Assembly: GCA_026936325.1 (NCBI GenBank)
Contig: JAPTHN010000001.1
Coordinates: 166,206,138 to 166,270,137 of the forward strand
Origin: Platynereis dumerilii
Taxonomy: Eukaryota > Annelida > Polychaeta > Phyllodocida > Nereididae
DNA: 64,000 bases
Reading direction: 5' to 3'
The first letter of the stretch is position 1; every line of letters begins with the position of its first letter. The notes under the pieces were generated by a model. It was not told the origin of the DNA. It ran no database searches and saw only the letters and a program-made list of their open reading frames with translations. Both the position numbers and the translations under genes were made by a program. Positions 35,901-47,695 of this stretch are shown here, in pieces.

Positions 35901-37350
35901 CTAACCTTCTCCAAAAGTGTATTTTCATATCTGTTGAATGAATAGAGAAAGTTTTTCATGAGCCTTCGCCAATGCTATAGCTACGCCATGGTTTCTTGGA
36001 CACTAAGGTTTATTGGTGTACTACCTTGAGTCCATTATTTCGCTGTCGATTTGCTGATCACATTACTCCTTGTAGATTGTGCTAAATATGTCCGACAAGG
36101 AGAGGAGGTGTGGTGAAGCTATATTAGCTGCTCAGGCTCCATAGTGGTGACATTGATTACATGATGAATGAACACAAATGCCTAAGAGGATGTCTCATAA
36201 TTTGTGATGGGATGAGACAAAGATTTCTTTGTTCATCATGGCTTGTTTTGCTCTGGATAAAGCTTGACATGTAGATCGTGGAAGTGCATTGTATTTGTTT
36301 ACTTTGCAGGGTCTTTATGTAAAGTTAATTTGGGTGTCTCTGAAAATACAAGTCGATACTCTGGCTACAAAATGTGTTTCACAATAAAGTCTTTTTCGAA
36401 AATTTGACTCCACATCATGAAATTGTGAACTGACAGAGAAGCCTGGAGAGAACCTTAACTGAGATTTTCCCTTTAGGCAAAAATTCCAAGACTTGCAAGA
36501 GGCAGCTTTAACTATATTTTCAGCCAATTCGACTATGAGAGGCGCTGCATTTGTTCAGCTTTACTGATGTGAGAAGCAGGAAAAATAGAACAGTCGCCCA
36601 TAGGACAGACGTATGCATACCATGACATGATTACCCAGGTACATTTTACTTACAAGACCTTAACTTGTGATTGGCAGATGTTACCAAAGATGCTGCAATT
36701 ACATGTATGTTTTGTAAAAGTTTAGCTAAACGGCAGCTGATGTATATTGATCTGTTTTTGAAAAGATTATTTGTAATTAGTATTAATCTATTCAAACCTT
36801 TGATTGTCTCAATGTTGGGCAGTTTAATGGATTAATCTTAACTTGACGGTAGAACTATGAACCAGCTGTTGAAGTCATTTCATGTAAAGGACGCCATCCT
36901 GAAGACGGCGAGTCATGCAGCAACATCGCAGACATGCCTCCATATTTTGTGAGATTTATGCCTTACTGCACATTATCGTGTTTTCCAGTTATAGCTGTCT
37001 TGAGCATGTATCTTTCTTCCGATTATTATGTCTCTGACTGTTTATTGCTCTGCGATTTCCTTTCCTGAGGAAAGAATTCACAGATTGCATGATGAACGGT
37101 CAGTCGGTGGTGAAGTGCTCTACTTGAGAGTGTGAGATTTCCTTGGAAAGATGCAAAAGAAGCTGAAGTAGCATTCTTGTTAGGCTCTGAAAGAGGTATA
37201 ATGCTCCGGTGTACAGTCCGTTAGGATTATCAAGTGAGATGTAGTTTATGGTTTTTATTTTTGCAATCTATAGCTCTATAATATTTAGCAGCGTGCATGG
37301 TCAAACAAACAAAGTTGCTTGTTGGTCAAATTTAGGATTAAGTGGTGCAC
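35901..37350. repeat. Duplicated blocks, copy C (second part)
   Basis: 35900-36260 matches 18510-18870. 36420-36510 matches 19060-19130. 36590-37180 matches 19400-19930. 37230-37350 matches 20870-20930 in part and the minus strand of 46010-46120. Here the block that follows 15400 in order is joined directly to the one at 18510, so about 3 kb present between them in copies A/B is absent. Confidence 0.75.
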
Positions 37351-38427
37351 TAGGGCAGATTTCACGAAAAGTGCTCTTAAAAGGTACCTTAAACTTTCCA
37401 ATCCTTTTTTTATCTCTCTGTTGCTTCCTGAAGCAGGTAAACCTATTACTTAGTACATCTGTGAGGTAATGAATAAATATTAATAAAATATTCCTCAAAT
37501 ATGTGGCTTTTTCCTCTTAAAAAGATATTTTTTACGACTCATGAGGACAATTTTGGACGACCAAACTTACTGGTGATCAGACATGCTTACTTTTGCACTC
37601 TGTGGAATCTGCTAAAACCAATTCAGGAAAATGTAATGGTATGTGATTGATAAAAAACATCTTGAAAATTATTTTGGAACCATTTTTAATTGTCTTGGTC
37701 ATTATAAAGCTTGAAAAAATGAAAAATAAAAAAAGACTGCTAATGTAACTCGATTCCGTCTCAGGACACTGAGGTTACATTAGCAACTTTTACATGGAAA
37801 TTTTTCTGTTTTCTCGCTACTTATGCCAATTTCAAACATGAAATTATAATATTTTATTGAAAAACATGTCTTATTTGTCTATATGCATCACCAAAAACAT
37901 AAACGACTGGGTGTGGTACCTGTTTCTTTATTGCTAATGTAACTGCAATTTTGCATCCGTCCATTTCATAGTGTTACATTAGCAAAATGCGTACATGAAA
38001 ATTATGTTAAAAACACATCTTTAGATCTCAATTTTTTTTTTACTGAAAGCCAGGTCTCCCAAGAGCAGGCCAGGGGTGGTACCCTGCTGGTGACTTCATT
38101 TATATTGCAGTAGGATCAGCATAAAAAATTCCGTCCTCCATCATTCATCGTTGTTACATTAGCACAAGGCCATATTTTTAGCTACTCTGACCTACCAATC
38201 CAACAGAAAAGGTAGTTTACCCATGATTTTATTTAATGGATTGACACAATAAAAAATTTAGATTTCAGCTTATTTTTGGTTCTGCAAGCTATCCTCAGTA
38301 AAAGCACCCTGAGAAAATCTGAGAATCTACGAATCGATTATGTCTGGCCTTTTCAGTATTGTGCTAATGTAACTTGTGGACAAGTTGTGGTAAGTCATTT
38401 TGCAGCTTTTTCGTGAAATCTGCCCTA
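37351..38427. mobile_element. 1.1-kb MITE with inverted ends TAGGGCAGATTTCACG
   Basis: The left end TAGGGCAGATTTCACGAAAA is repeated inverted at the right end. The inverted copy near 46000 lacks the element, reading GTGGTGCATTATGTCTGG in its sense. The target duplication is unclear because the flank is altered. No transposase. The inside carries six copies of GCTAATGTAAC in both orientations (37739, 37774, 37933, 37973, 38153, 38363). Confidence 0.75.
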
Positions 38428-39915
38428 GCTGTGTCTGGCTGCTAGAAAAACATACACGTAGGCATATAATGTAATATTGAAACTTTTCTGATTTATCGAG
38501 ACGTAGACAGTTAAAATGTTGCTCCAAGTCTTAATGAAAATCTGAGGCTTGAGGAAAGGTTTAGAATGTCTTACAAACCTTTAGTCTTAGTCCCCACATC
38601 TTTATTTCTTTTCAAAGTTGAGGTCACTTGGTTCGAGCTCATTTGTAGCAGGATTATGGTATAATTGGTATTAATTCAATTTTACTGAAAATCATGACTT
38701 CATCGATGTGCCTTGCATACTTTGCACTTCTGCTGTTTTTAAACTTAAAATGCACAACGCTTTTAACTAATGCGCACTCTATAGACATCAGAAAAAGACT
38801 GAATTCCAAAGTGCTTTAGTGGATTACTGGTACCTCACTTGGTTTGTCATCAGACCAGTGGCTTTCAGGCTGTTGTCTGGAACTTGCGAAGATAAAAGTT
38901 ACCAAATAGGTCCACAAGATAAAAGTTAAAACCAAAAACAAAAAGGAGAGCTACAGGATGAAAAGAAAAGAAGGAAACAGTTTCAGAGGCAGAAGCTACT
39001 GGGATGCAAAATTATCTGCTGTATTTACTACAACATGAACCTGTAGATGTATAGGTAATCACTTTTAATCAGTATAAATTTGTGGTCAATTGAATTAGAA
39101 TGCCATTTTGACTCTAAAAATTTCATGATGTCTTTCAATGGGGGTCCATGCAAGTGGATAACCAAACTTCATTGTTTATTCTAAACTGTTTTGGTGTCTG
39201 AGCAAGATAATTTACGTCAATTTCATGAAGTCAATTTGAGGTAACTGAGATGGAACAATGCAATTGCATTGTGTGGCGAGTAAAGACAACTTGATTCTCT
39301 CTTCAATTATTACCAGACAAGCTTTGGAAGCACAGCCAGCAATCTCCTGTCAAAGTTAGGGGTGGTTTAACCGAACTGTCTTCTGTACGTTTAAACTAAC
39401 TCCGGAGTTTGCTTGAAAGGTTGAATTAAATCATTGGTTGTTGGGCAAAGATACGATTCAATTTTGAGAACGAACATTTCTTTCTTGCTCTCCTAATCAG
39501 TCTTTTTCTTTTCTCATTCTGCACTCTTGTTTCTCCCTCTGTCAATTTGACACAAAATTATTTTTTACAAACTTCACTGTGAAGTTACAATATGAATTTT
39601 TTGCTGGTCAGTATGTTTGGAAGGTAAATTGAGAAAGTTGAAACTATTGCCACATAATCATATATTTAGACACTTGATTGTAATGTCTGGAGATGTATGT
39701 GTATACTTTTACAACATGACTGATTTCTTTTTTCCATGGGTGTATTTGTGAATATCATGATATACATAATGCACATTTAAGGAAGGAATGATGAATCTGA
39801 AATGAGAGGATCTATAGACAACAACCACTGTAGTGTGTACTCACTGAACCATGTATTTTAAGGCTGCCATTCCATCACTTTGCATATCTCCTCGATAAAT
39901 AGCCATCGATTATAT
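38428..39915. repeat. Duplicated blocks, copy C (end)
   Basis: 38430-39670 matches 21100-21280 with 21986-22920 and, inverted, 44844-45960. 39604-39780 is nearly identical to 52680-52855, and 39781-39915 matches 53311-53441, so about 450 bp present at 52856-53310 is missing here. Ends at the TAT target of the next element. Confidence 0.8.
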
Positions 39916-42900
39916 TAGTCCATGAGCCAGAGGGTTGGTCAGGCTCACTCAAAGGGAGGAATTCTCATAGTGATTTTGTGTTAGCCCTATTTCTCTAGTT
40001 TCAGAAAATGGGTGATAGCAATCTGTATCTCTTAGCCTTCACCATGCTATCACCCTGTTTTTAAACATATGTTGAAGCCTCGGAAATTTCCGTTTTTTGG
40101 GTTCCGGTTAGACTTATATCCATAAAAACTGTTGTAACTTCATCAATATTGCACCAAACTGCATGAAATTTGATATATGACATCTTCACAATATACAGAA
40201 GACATATCTGCCACTATCAGAGCCATTTGCATCATTCAATGTTTGCAAATAAAGGAGTATTTTTATTTCAAGTTGCACGCCAAAATTAAAATATAATTAA
40301 AACTGAAATCTTCCAGTAACTTTGGTATATCACCAAGAAATATTTTATAAAAAATCCAAAATTATTTCATTTTAGTAGCAGGATGCCCTCTCAATCATAT
40401 GGCATAGTCTCAGCCAATTTGTACTGACATTAAGGTGATATCAAGATGTTTATCATAAGCACTTCATGTCCAAAAATTGCTTAATTTTCACTATTCTGAA
40501 CAGTTTGTTGCTGATATTCTCAGTTTACTTGCAAGAAGAAGTCAATGCTGTCAATTATAATTGATGAAATTGTTTGATAAATTACAGAACATGATTTTTA
40601 GGTAAAAATTATTGATTTTGTATAATTTAAGTCACATTTTGAATACATAAATTAAAATTTTGACAAAATTTAATACAAAAAGTTAGAACCACACAGGTAT
40701 CTCCTGATGAGTGATCAGTTCAGAATAGCTGAATAGCATGATAAATGCATGTTGATGATCCAAAATGGACAGTTAGTTAGTTTGTGAGCTTGTTTGCATA
40801 ATTTTCTTCCTATAACTTTGGTGTGAGGTGACATAATATGAAGTTGGGTTGCATTGCTTGACAAAATCATCTGATCCTCATACATCTGTAGAACAGTAGC
40901 TCATATAGCTGCCATGTGGTCTCATTGGTCGGCTTTTTGCTTTAATGAAGGACATAAATCCTATCTTGGCATGTCTGTATGGCTGATAAGGAGATAGAAA
41001 TGTAGAAATGACCTATTATAGTTCAATGTTGCACTGAAAATGGAACATAAGCATACCCAAGGAAAAAGAACATCCATTCCAATAGCAGAAAGAGAAGGCA
41101 CTTAATCCGAGCCCAAGGAACATTAAATGGTGGCGGGTTGTATCCAGTATTCTATGCTGGGGCAACTGAAAGATCCTGGGCATCCCTGAATTAATAGGGT
41201 ATGTGCCAGACTCACAGTCTTCTCATCTCATCATCATACGGCGATTGCCTGCCTCGATATAGCCCACTAAGGTGCTGCAGAGGCGTAAAACACAAACAAA
41301 AAACAAACAGCACAAAGAGAAGGAGGTTGTAGTACTTGTACCAGACATTGCTCAGACTATTGGGTCAGGAAGCAATCCCAGAGACAACGCATGCAAGTCA
41401 GGAGATAACAGGATGGTTAGACAAAGGCGGATAAGGCACAATCCAGATGTACTGCTAATGACTGCAAGTAAATATAAGGCAGGCACCAGGGAAGAGGTTT
41501 TCACAGAGCATTGTAGATATACCCAGTAAAGAGTAGGAATTTTCTAAATTAAGAGTCAATATCTCTGAGATGCCCCTGTGACAGCACCGAGGTTGTCCCT
41601 AACTCAACAGTCTCCCACCATCAATGCCTTGACAGCCTGTATACTGGGTGAGGCCAGACAAGCCTGAAGCTACAGGTGGACAAGCAAGGAGGAAACCACA
41701 ACTTCTGTGAAAAACCATTTGCTTTTGAAGCAACAAGGCAGAAGATCCTGCATTTGGATGATGTGCACACACCAAATCCTATGAAAAAATGGGCAAGAGA
41801 TGAGCACCCACTTCCAGAGAGCTATGATTTTGCAAGGAGCAAGCTCAAGTGGAGAAAGGCATTATTCAGGCAGGCCAAGAAGAAGATTCAGAAGCTTGAG
41901 GAGAGTGATAGCATCAACTGGGGGAGGCCAGACAAGCCTGAAGCTACAGGTGGACAAGCAAGAAGGAAACCACAACTTCTGTGCCCGCACCGAATCCTGT
42001 GTAAAATGGCCAAGAGAAGAGTACCCACTTCCAGAGAGCTATGATTTTGCAGGTGAGCAAGCTCAAGTGGAGCAAGGCATTTAGCTTGAGGAGAGTGATA
42101 GCCTGAACTGAGGGAGGCCAGACAAGCCTGAAGTTACAGGTGGACAAGCAAGAAGGAAACCACAACTTCTTTGAAAAACCATGTGCTTTTAAAGGAACAA
42201 GGCAGAAGACACTGCATTTGGATGATGTGCACACACCAAATCCTATGAAAAAATGGGCAAGAGATGAGATCCTGCATTTGGATGATGTGCACACACCAAA
42301 TCCTATGAAAAAATGGGCAAGAGATGAGCACCCACTTCCAGAGAGCTATGATTTTGCGAGAAACTTGAGGAGAGATTAATGAAGATGCTTGGAGTAGTCC
42401 CTATGTCAATCCCAAAAGAGAAAAAGTATTGGTGAAAACTTTGAGCAAGACCAATGGTGGAATGGAGTCCAGAAAGATTGTCTGGTTGACATTACAATGT
42501 ATGGCTACTGACTACAGTGTATATCCACCAAAGTGGGGCTGCATAATCTATGCAACTGAGTGTACATGGTCTGAGGAATAGCTATGTTTTGTAACAGCTA
42601 CCAGTATAGAGACTGGGCAGGCCAAAGTGTCATCCTTAGCCAGCAAATGTGACCAGACGAGAGGCTCCAGGAGGAATAGTAGGAGCTGAAACTAAGGAAG
42701 CAGCTGCTGAGAGTCTAAAACAAGCTCCAAGCAAACCTGATGAAGGCTTATGGACACTTACATAAGCCAACAGTCTCCTGTAACAATTTTGAGTTAGATA
42801 TAATTATGACCCAGCTTAGTCTGGAGCCAGACTGCTAAGCAATCAAGAGGCCAAATGGAGCTTCTGACATTGAGTGAAGGAAATAACAGAGAGCCAAAAT

Positions 42901-44843
42901 CAGGCTCCATGGCAGATTGCGCAGATTAGTTCAGAGAAGCTTCAGCAGGACAGGTCTGGGCTGGCAAAACAAGCTTGCAGAAGAATGTACTCACAACATG
43001 AGCTGATTTATGAGAGACAAGTCTGGCCATTGTACTCCCTAGTGGCCACGGTTTGGTCATCAGAGGGTTGAAAAATAAATGACAGAAAAAAAGATAATAT
43101 ACAATTTTGTTGGCTAATAAGAGAAATGTTGTACAGTGCATGCATTAGACAGAGGGCAGCATACATCTTGTCTTGGGACAACCAGGGAGACTTCAAGTAT
43201 GATTTTGTTTAACAGCTGAGGGACAGTGAGGGTGCAGGATAGCTATCGACTGTGGGTAGGTTTGAGACTTAACTTGAAATATCTAAAGTGAAAATGCGGC
43301 TGATTATGAAAATTCCTTTGGGTACTGAAAGCAATGCAAAGACACACATAGACCTACCCACATTAGGAGTGTCTTGGTTAGGACACCAGGGACGATGCAT
43401 TGGCTGAGAAAATGGTTGATAAACAGGCTGTGGTGAGGCAATAAGCTTGATCCTCTACTCTCTGATGCCGATCTGAGATCAGCGAAAGTGATGACACATT
43501 TAAGTCATTGCCCAGAAGACTAGAACTGGGATTGGTGCTTGGGTCCTACACAACCAGTCTGCGGCAAAAGAAGGCATAAGGTCAATCAGGTGTATGTTTC
43601 AGGAAACTTTAGCTCAGCTTGGAGTCGTGTGGCGATGAGCTCAAGGGGGCCAGGGTGAACAGGTGAAGCATATTAAGTTTCTACCAAAATAGGATCTGAA
43701 CCATGTGACAGAGTAATACAGTGATGAGGATGATGACAATTTATCAACATGTTTTGACAATGTGACTTAATTTTGATGGTTAGCTGTTGTTTTTAAAAGG
43801 TTTATATTGATGAGAAAGGTCATAAAGATTGAAACGTTTGAATTCTGATAACCTTTTAAGCTTTTATTTTTGTTGAACATGCCTGCATTATTATGTCACT
43901 GTTAGTAAGCCAATCCATTGTAGGTTCTCTATTATAATTAGTTCATTATTTCTATGAAATGTTGTGATTAAAGGGTAATTATGGTACAGGTGCAATCTAA
44001 ATATTGCAGTTATCATGCAAATAAGCTTTTCAAAGCTCTTACAATCATTTTGAGAAATTTGCATGAATCCACATTTTCCTGTGATAGGCTTTGCTGTCTA
44101 TATATTCAAAATTTAACTAAAATTATACAAAATCAACACTCTTTGACCTGTAAATCATGCTCTGTAATTTATCAATCAATTTCTCCAATCATAATTGACT
44201 GCACTGACTTCTTCTTGCAAGTAAACTGAGAATATCATCATCAAACTGATCTAAAAAGTGAAAATTGAGCAATTTTCGGACATGAAGTGCTTATGATAAA
44301 CATCTTGATATCACCTTAATATCAGTACAAATTGGCTGAGACTATGCCATATGATTGAGAGGGCATCCTGCTACTAAAATGAAATAATTTTGGATTTTTT
44401 ATTAAATAGTTCTTGGTGATACACCAAAGTTAGAGGAAGATTTCAGTTTTAATTATATTTTAATTTTGACATGCAACTTGAAATAAAAATACTCCTTTAT
44501 ATGCAAACATTGGATGATGCAAATGGCTCTGATTGTGGCAGATATGTCTTCTGTATATTGTGAAGATGTCATATATCAAATTTCATGCAGTTTGGTGCAA
44601 TATTGATGAAGTTACAACAGTTTTTATGGATATAAGTCTAACCGGAACCCAAAAAACGGAAATTTCCGAGGCTTCAACATATGTTTAAAAACAGGGTGAT
44701 AGCATGGTGAAGGCTAAGAGATACAGATTGCTATCACCCATTTTCTGAAACTAGAGAAATAGGGCTAACATAAAATCACTATGAGAATTCCTCCCTCTGA
44801 GTGAGCCTGACTGGTCAAATTTGGCTGCCTGGCTCATGGACTA
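39916..44843 (+). mobile_element. Long-TIR DNA transposon, copy 1 (4928 bp)
   Basis: Starts TAGTCCATGAGCC and ends with its complement. Terminal inverted repeats are about 730-745 bp (39916-40647 and 44098-44843). The left flank is TAT and the right flank is CAT, which do not match each other but do match the flanks of copy 2. No transposase is recognised. The interior holds a three-unit tandem repeat with coding-like composition and a possible retroposon tail near 41233-41312. It is almost identical to copy 2 in reverse, so at least one copy is recent. Superfamily unassigned. Confidence 0.9.
41658..42378. repeat. Three-unit internal repeat with coding-like content (copy 1)
   Basis: Units begin near 41658, 41931 and 42121, each with ACAAGCCTGAAG then GGTGGACAAGCAAG. 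The full unit is about 270 bp, the second is shortened, and the third contains an extra internal duplication of ~59 bp (HLDDVHTPNPMKKWARDE appears twice). One frame gives MKKWARDEHPLPESYDFARS then a lysine-rich, coiled-coil-like KLKWRKALFRQAKKKIQKLE. I do not recognise the family. A captured host exon or a remnant of a transposase gene are both possible. Confidence 0.6.
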
Positions 44844-47695
44844 CATACTGACCAACAAAAAATTCATATTGGAACATCACAGTGAAGTTTGTAAAAACCT
44901 ATTTCGTGTCAGATTGACAGAGGGAGAAACAAGAGCACAGAATGAGAAAAGAAAAAGACTGATTAGGAGAGCAAGAAAGAAATGTTCGTTCTCAAAATTG
45001 AATCGTATCTTTGCCCAACAACCAATGATTTAATTCAACCTTTCAAGCAGACTCCAGAGTTAGTTTAAACGTACAGAAGACAGGTCAGTGAAACCACCCC
45101 TAACTTTAAACAGGAGATTGCTGGCTGTGCTTCCAAAGCTTGTCTGGTAATAATTGAAGAGAGAATCAAGTTGTCTTTACTCGCCACACAATGCAATTGC
45201 ATTGTTCCATCTCAGTTACCTCAAACTGACTTCATGAAATTGACGTAAATTATCTGGCTCAGACACCAGAACAGTTTATGATAAACAATGAAGTTTGGCT
45301 ATCCACTTGGACCCCCATTGAAAGACATCATGACATTTTTAGAGTCAAAATGGCATTCTAATTCAATTGACCACAAATTTATACTGATTAAAAGTGGTTA
45401 CCTATAGATCTACAGGTTCATGTTGTAGTAAATACAGCAGATAATTTTGCATCCCAGTAGCCTCTGAAACTGTTTCCTTCTCTTCTTTTCATCCTGTAGC
45501 TCTCCTTTTTGTTTTTGGTTTTAACTTTTATCTTGTGGACCTATTTGGTAGCTTTTATCTTCGCAAGTTCCCAACAACAGCCTGAAAGCCACTGGTCTGA
45601 TGACAAACCAAGTGAGGTATCAGTAATTCGCTAATGCACTTTGGAATTCACTCTCTTTCTGATGTCTAGAGTACGCATCAGTTAAAGTATGTGCATTTTA
45701 AGTTTAGAAACAGAAGAAGTGCAAAGTATGCAAGGCATATTGATAAAGTCATGATTTTTCAGTAAAATTGAATTAATGCCATAATCCTGCCACAAAGTAG
45801 GTCAAACCAAGTGACCTAAACTTTGAAAAGAAATAAACTACAACTAAAGGTTTATTAGACATTCTAAACCTTTCCATAAGCCTCAGATTTTCATTTAGAC
45901 TTAGAGCAACATCTTAAATGTATATGTCTCGATAAATCAGTAAATTTTCAATATAATATTATATGCCTACATTCCCTTGAGCAACCAGACATAATGCACC
46001 ACTCAATCTTAAATTTGACCAACAAGCAACTTTGTTTGTTTGACCATGCATGTTGCTAAACATTACATAGCTAAATTGCAAAAAGAAAAACCATGAACTG
46101 CATCTCACTTTATAATCCTGACTGACTGTGCACCGGAGCATTATACTTTTTCAGCGCCTAACAAGAATGCTGCTTCAGCTTCTTCTGCATCCTACAAAGG
46201 AAATCTCACACTCTATATTAGAGCAATTCACCACCGACTGACCGTTCATCATGCAATCTGTGAATTCTTCCCTCAGGGAAGGAAACCACAGAGCAATAAA
46301 CAGTGAGAGACATAATGATCACAAGCTCCTTTGAAAAATGCTAAAGGTATGCAAAAAATTATTACCAATTTATGTAGCTATGATTAGCTTTGACTGAACT
46401 GTTAGAAAATAAAAGTAATCAATATACAAGGATCACAGGAACACAGATACAAGGTTCCTGTAAATTTGCGAGTCTAGGTAGAGTAATTCAAACTTGTTAT
46501 CCAAATAAAAAGTTCATGGTTTCAAGGTTATCTTTAGGATTGATATTCTCTGTTGCCCTGCATTACAGATTCTCATGCCAGCTTTAAACCTGAACATCTA
46601 TAACAGCAAACTCAACACAGGGACATTTTTTTACGGCTTTTAAAGTAGAATCCCACACTCAGCAAGAAATCTAAAATCTATGAGATATTCATGAAACTTT
46701 GCAAAAAAGTTCTTCAAAAATAAAGCTTTCCAATGTAAAAAAAAACAGGGGGCCATTCAAAAATAATTTTCGTACTATGATCTTTTCAAAATCTTATGTC
46801 ATTACATTAAAACATACAGTAAAATACTAAAAGAGTATGGGATTTATAACGAAAAGCAGCGTCACTCGAACAATATCCATGAAATATTTATGAAAAATTA
46901 AAGGAATATAGCTGAAAATACACTTTATTGAAAAACATGTCTTTGAAGGGGGTTACCGATGTTTTTTGAGAGTTACGTGGTGTACAATATGTGAAAATTA
47001 TGAAAAACAGTTCAACAAAAATAAGTCCCCCTTAAAATAAACTTGGATATCTCAAAGATTCCTTCTCCGATTTTTATGAAAGTTGGATTGAATTATAGGC
47101 CTGAATAACGACCCAAAATGTGTGCATTTATAGTTTAGTGCCATTATTCCTGGCTGAGCCAGCAGCTTTCGAGTGAGCCCACCCCTGTTTTCAAAATCTG
47201 TGGCTTTTCCAATGCATATGAAAAATTTGACAAAGCGGGGGAGCCACCAGCTGGGGTATTTTTTGTTTTTTGTTGAACTGTGGAGTACAATAGGTGGAGC
47301 AGCTGTATTCTGTGGAATTCAACTTTAAGAGCAAAAAAATATGTATACAAAATAGCAACACCTGGAAGCAAAACAATTCAATATACATTCTCCAGGTTGA
47401 TTGATTCTGTCTTGAAGTAGTAGTGGAAAACACTTATCATTCACAAAAATGCTATGCCATGATATATTTTACATCTCCATATTGCTTCAGCCCCATTTAC
47501 TGTTATAGAATTTCACAGAACTTGGTAAAGAGCATGCAGCAGACCACAGTTGAAGGGATATTCTGACACATAATGCAAAACCAGTCGTGACACGAATACC
47601 TTCCAAAAGACATGCATGGAGGTGTTTTTTCCAGACCAAGCAGCTCAACTTTGCACATGATTTCATAAAGCTAGCATAATCTGATCATATGCATA
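44844..47695 (-). repeat. Inverted duplicated block between the two long-TIR elements
   Basis: On the minus strand this reads, in order, like 53450-54440, then joins through a deletion to the block at 19780-19930, then continues like 20870-22900 and 38430-39607. Its left edge (read on the minus strand ending GGTCAGTATG) continues logically into 52681 (ATGTTTGGAAGG), and its right edge (TATGCATATGATCAG) into the left flank of copy 1. It therefore appears flipped in place. Confidence 0.85.
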
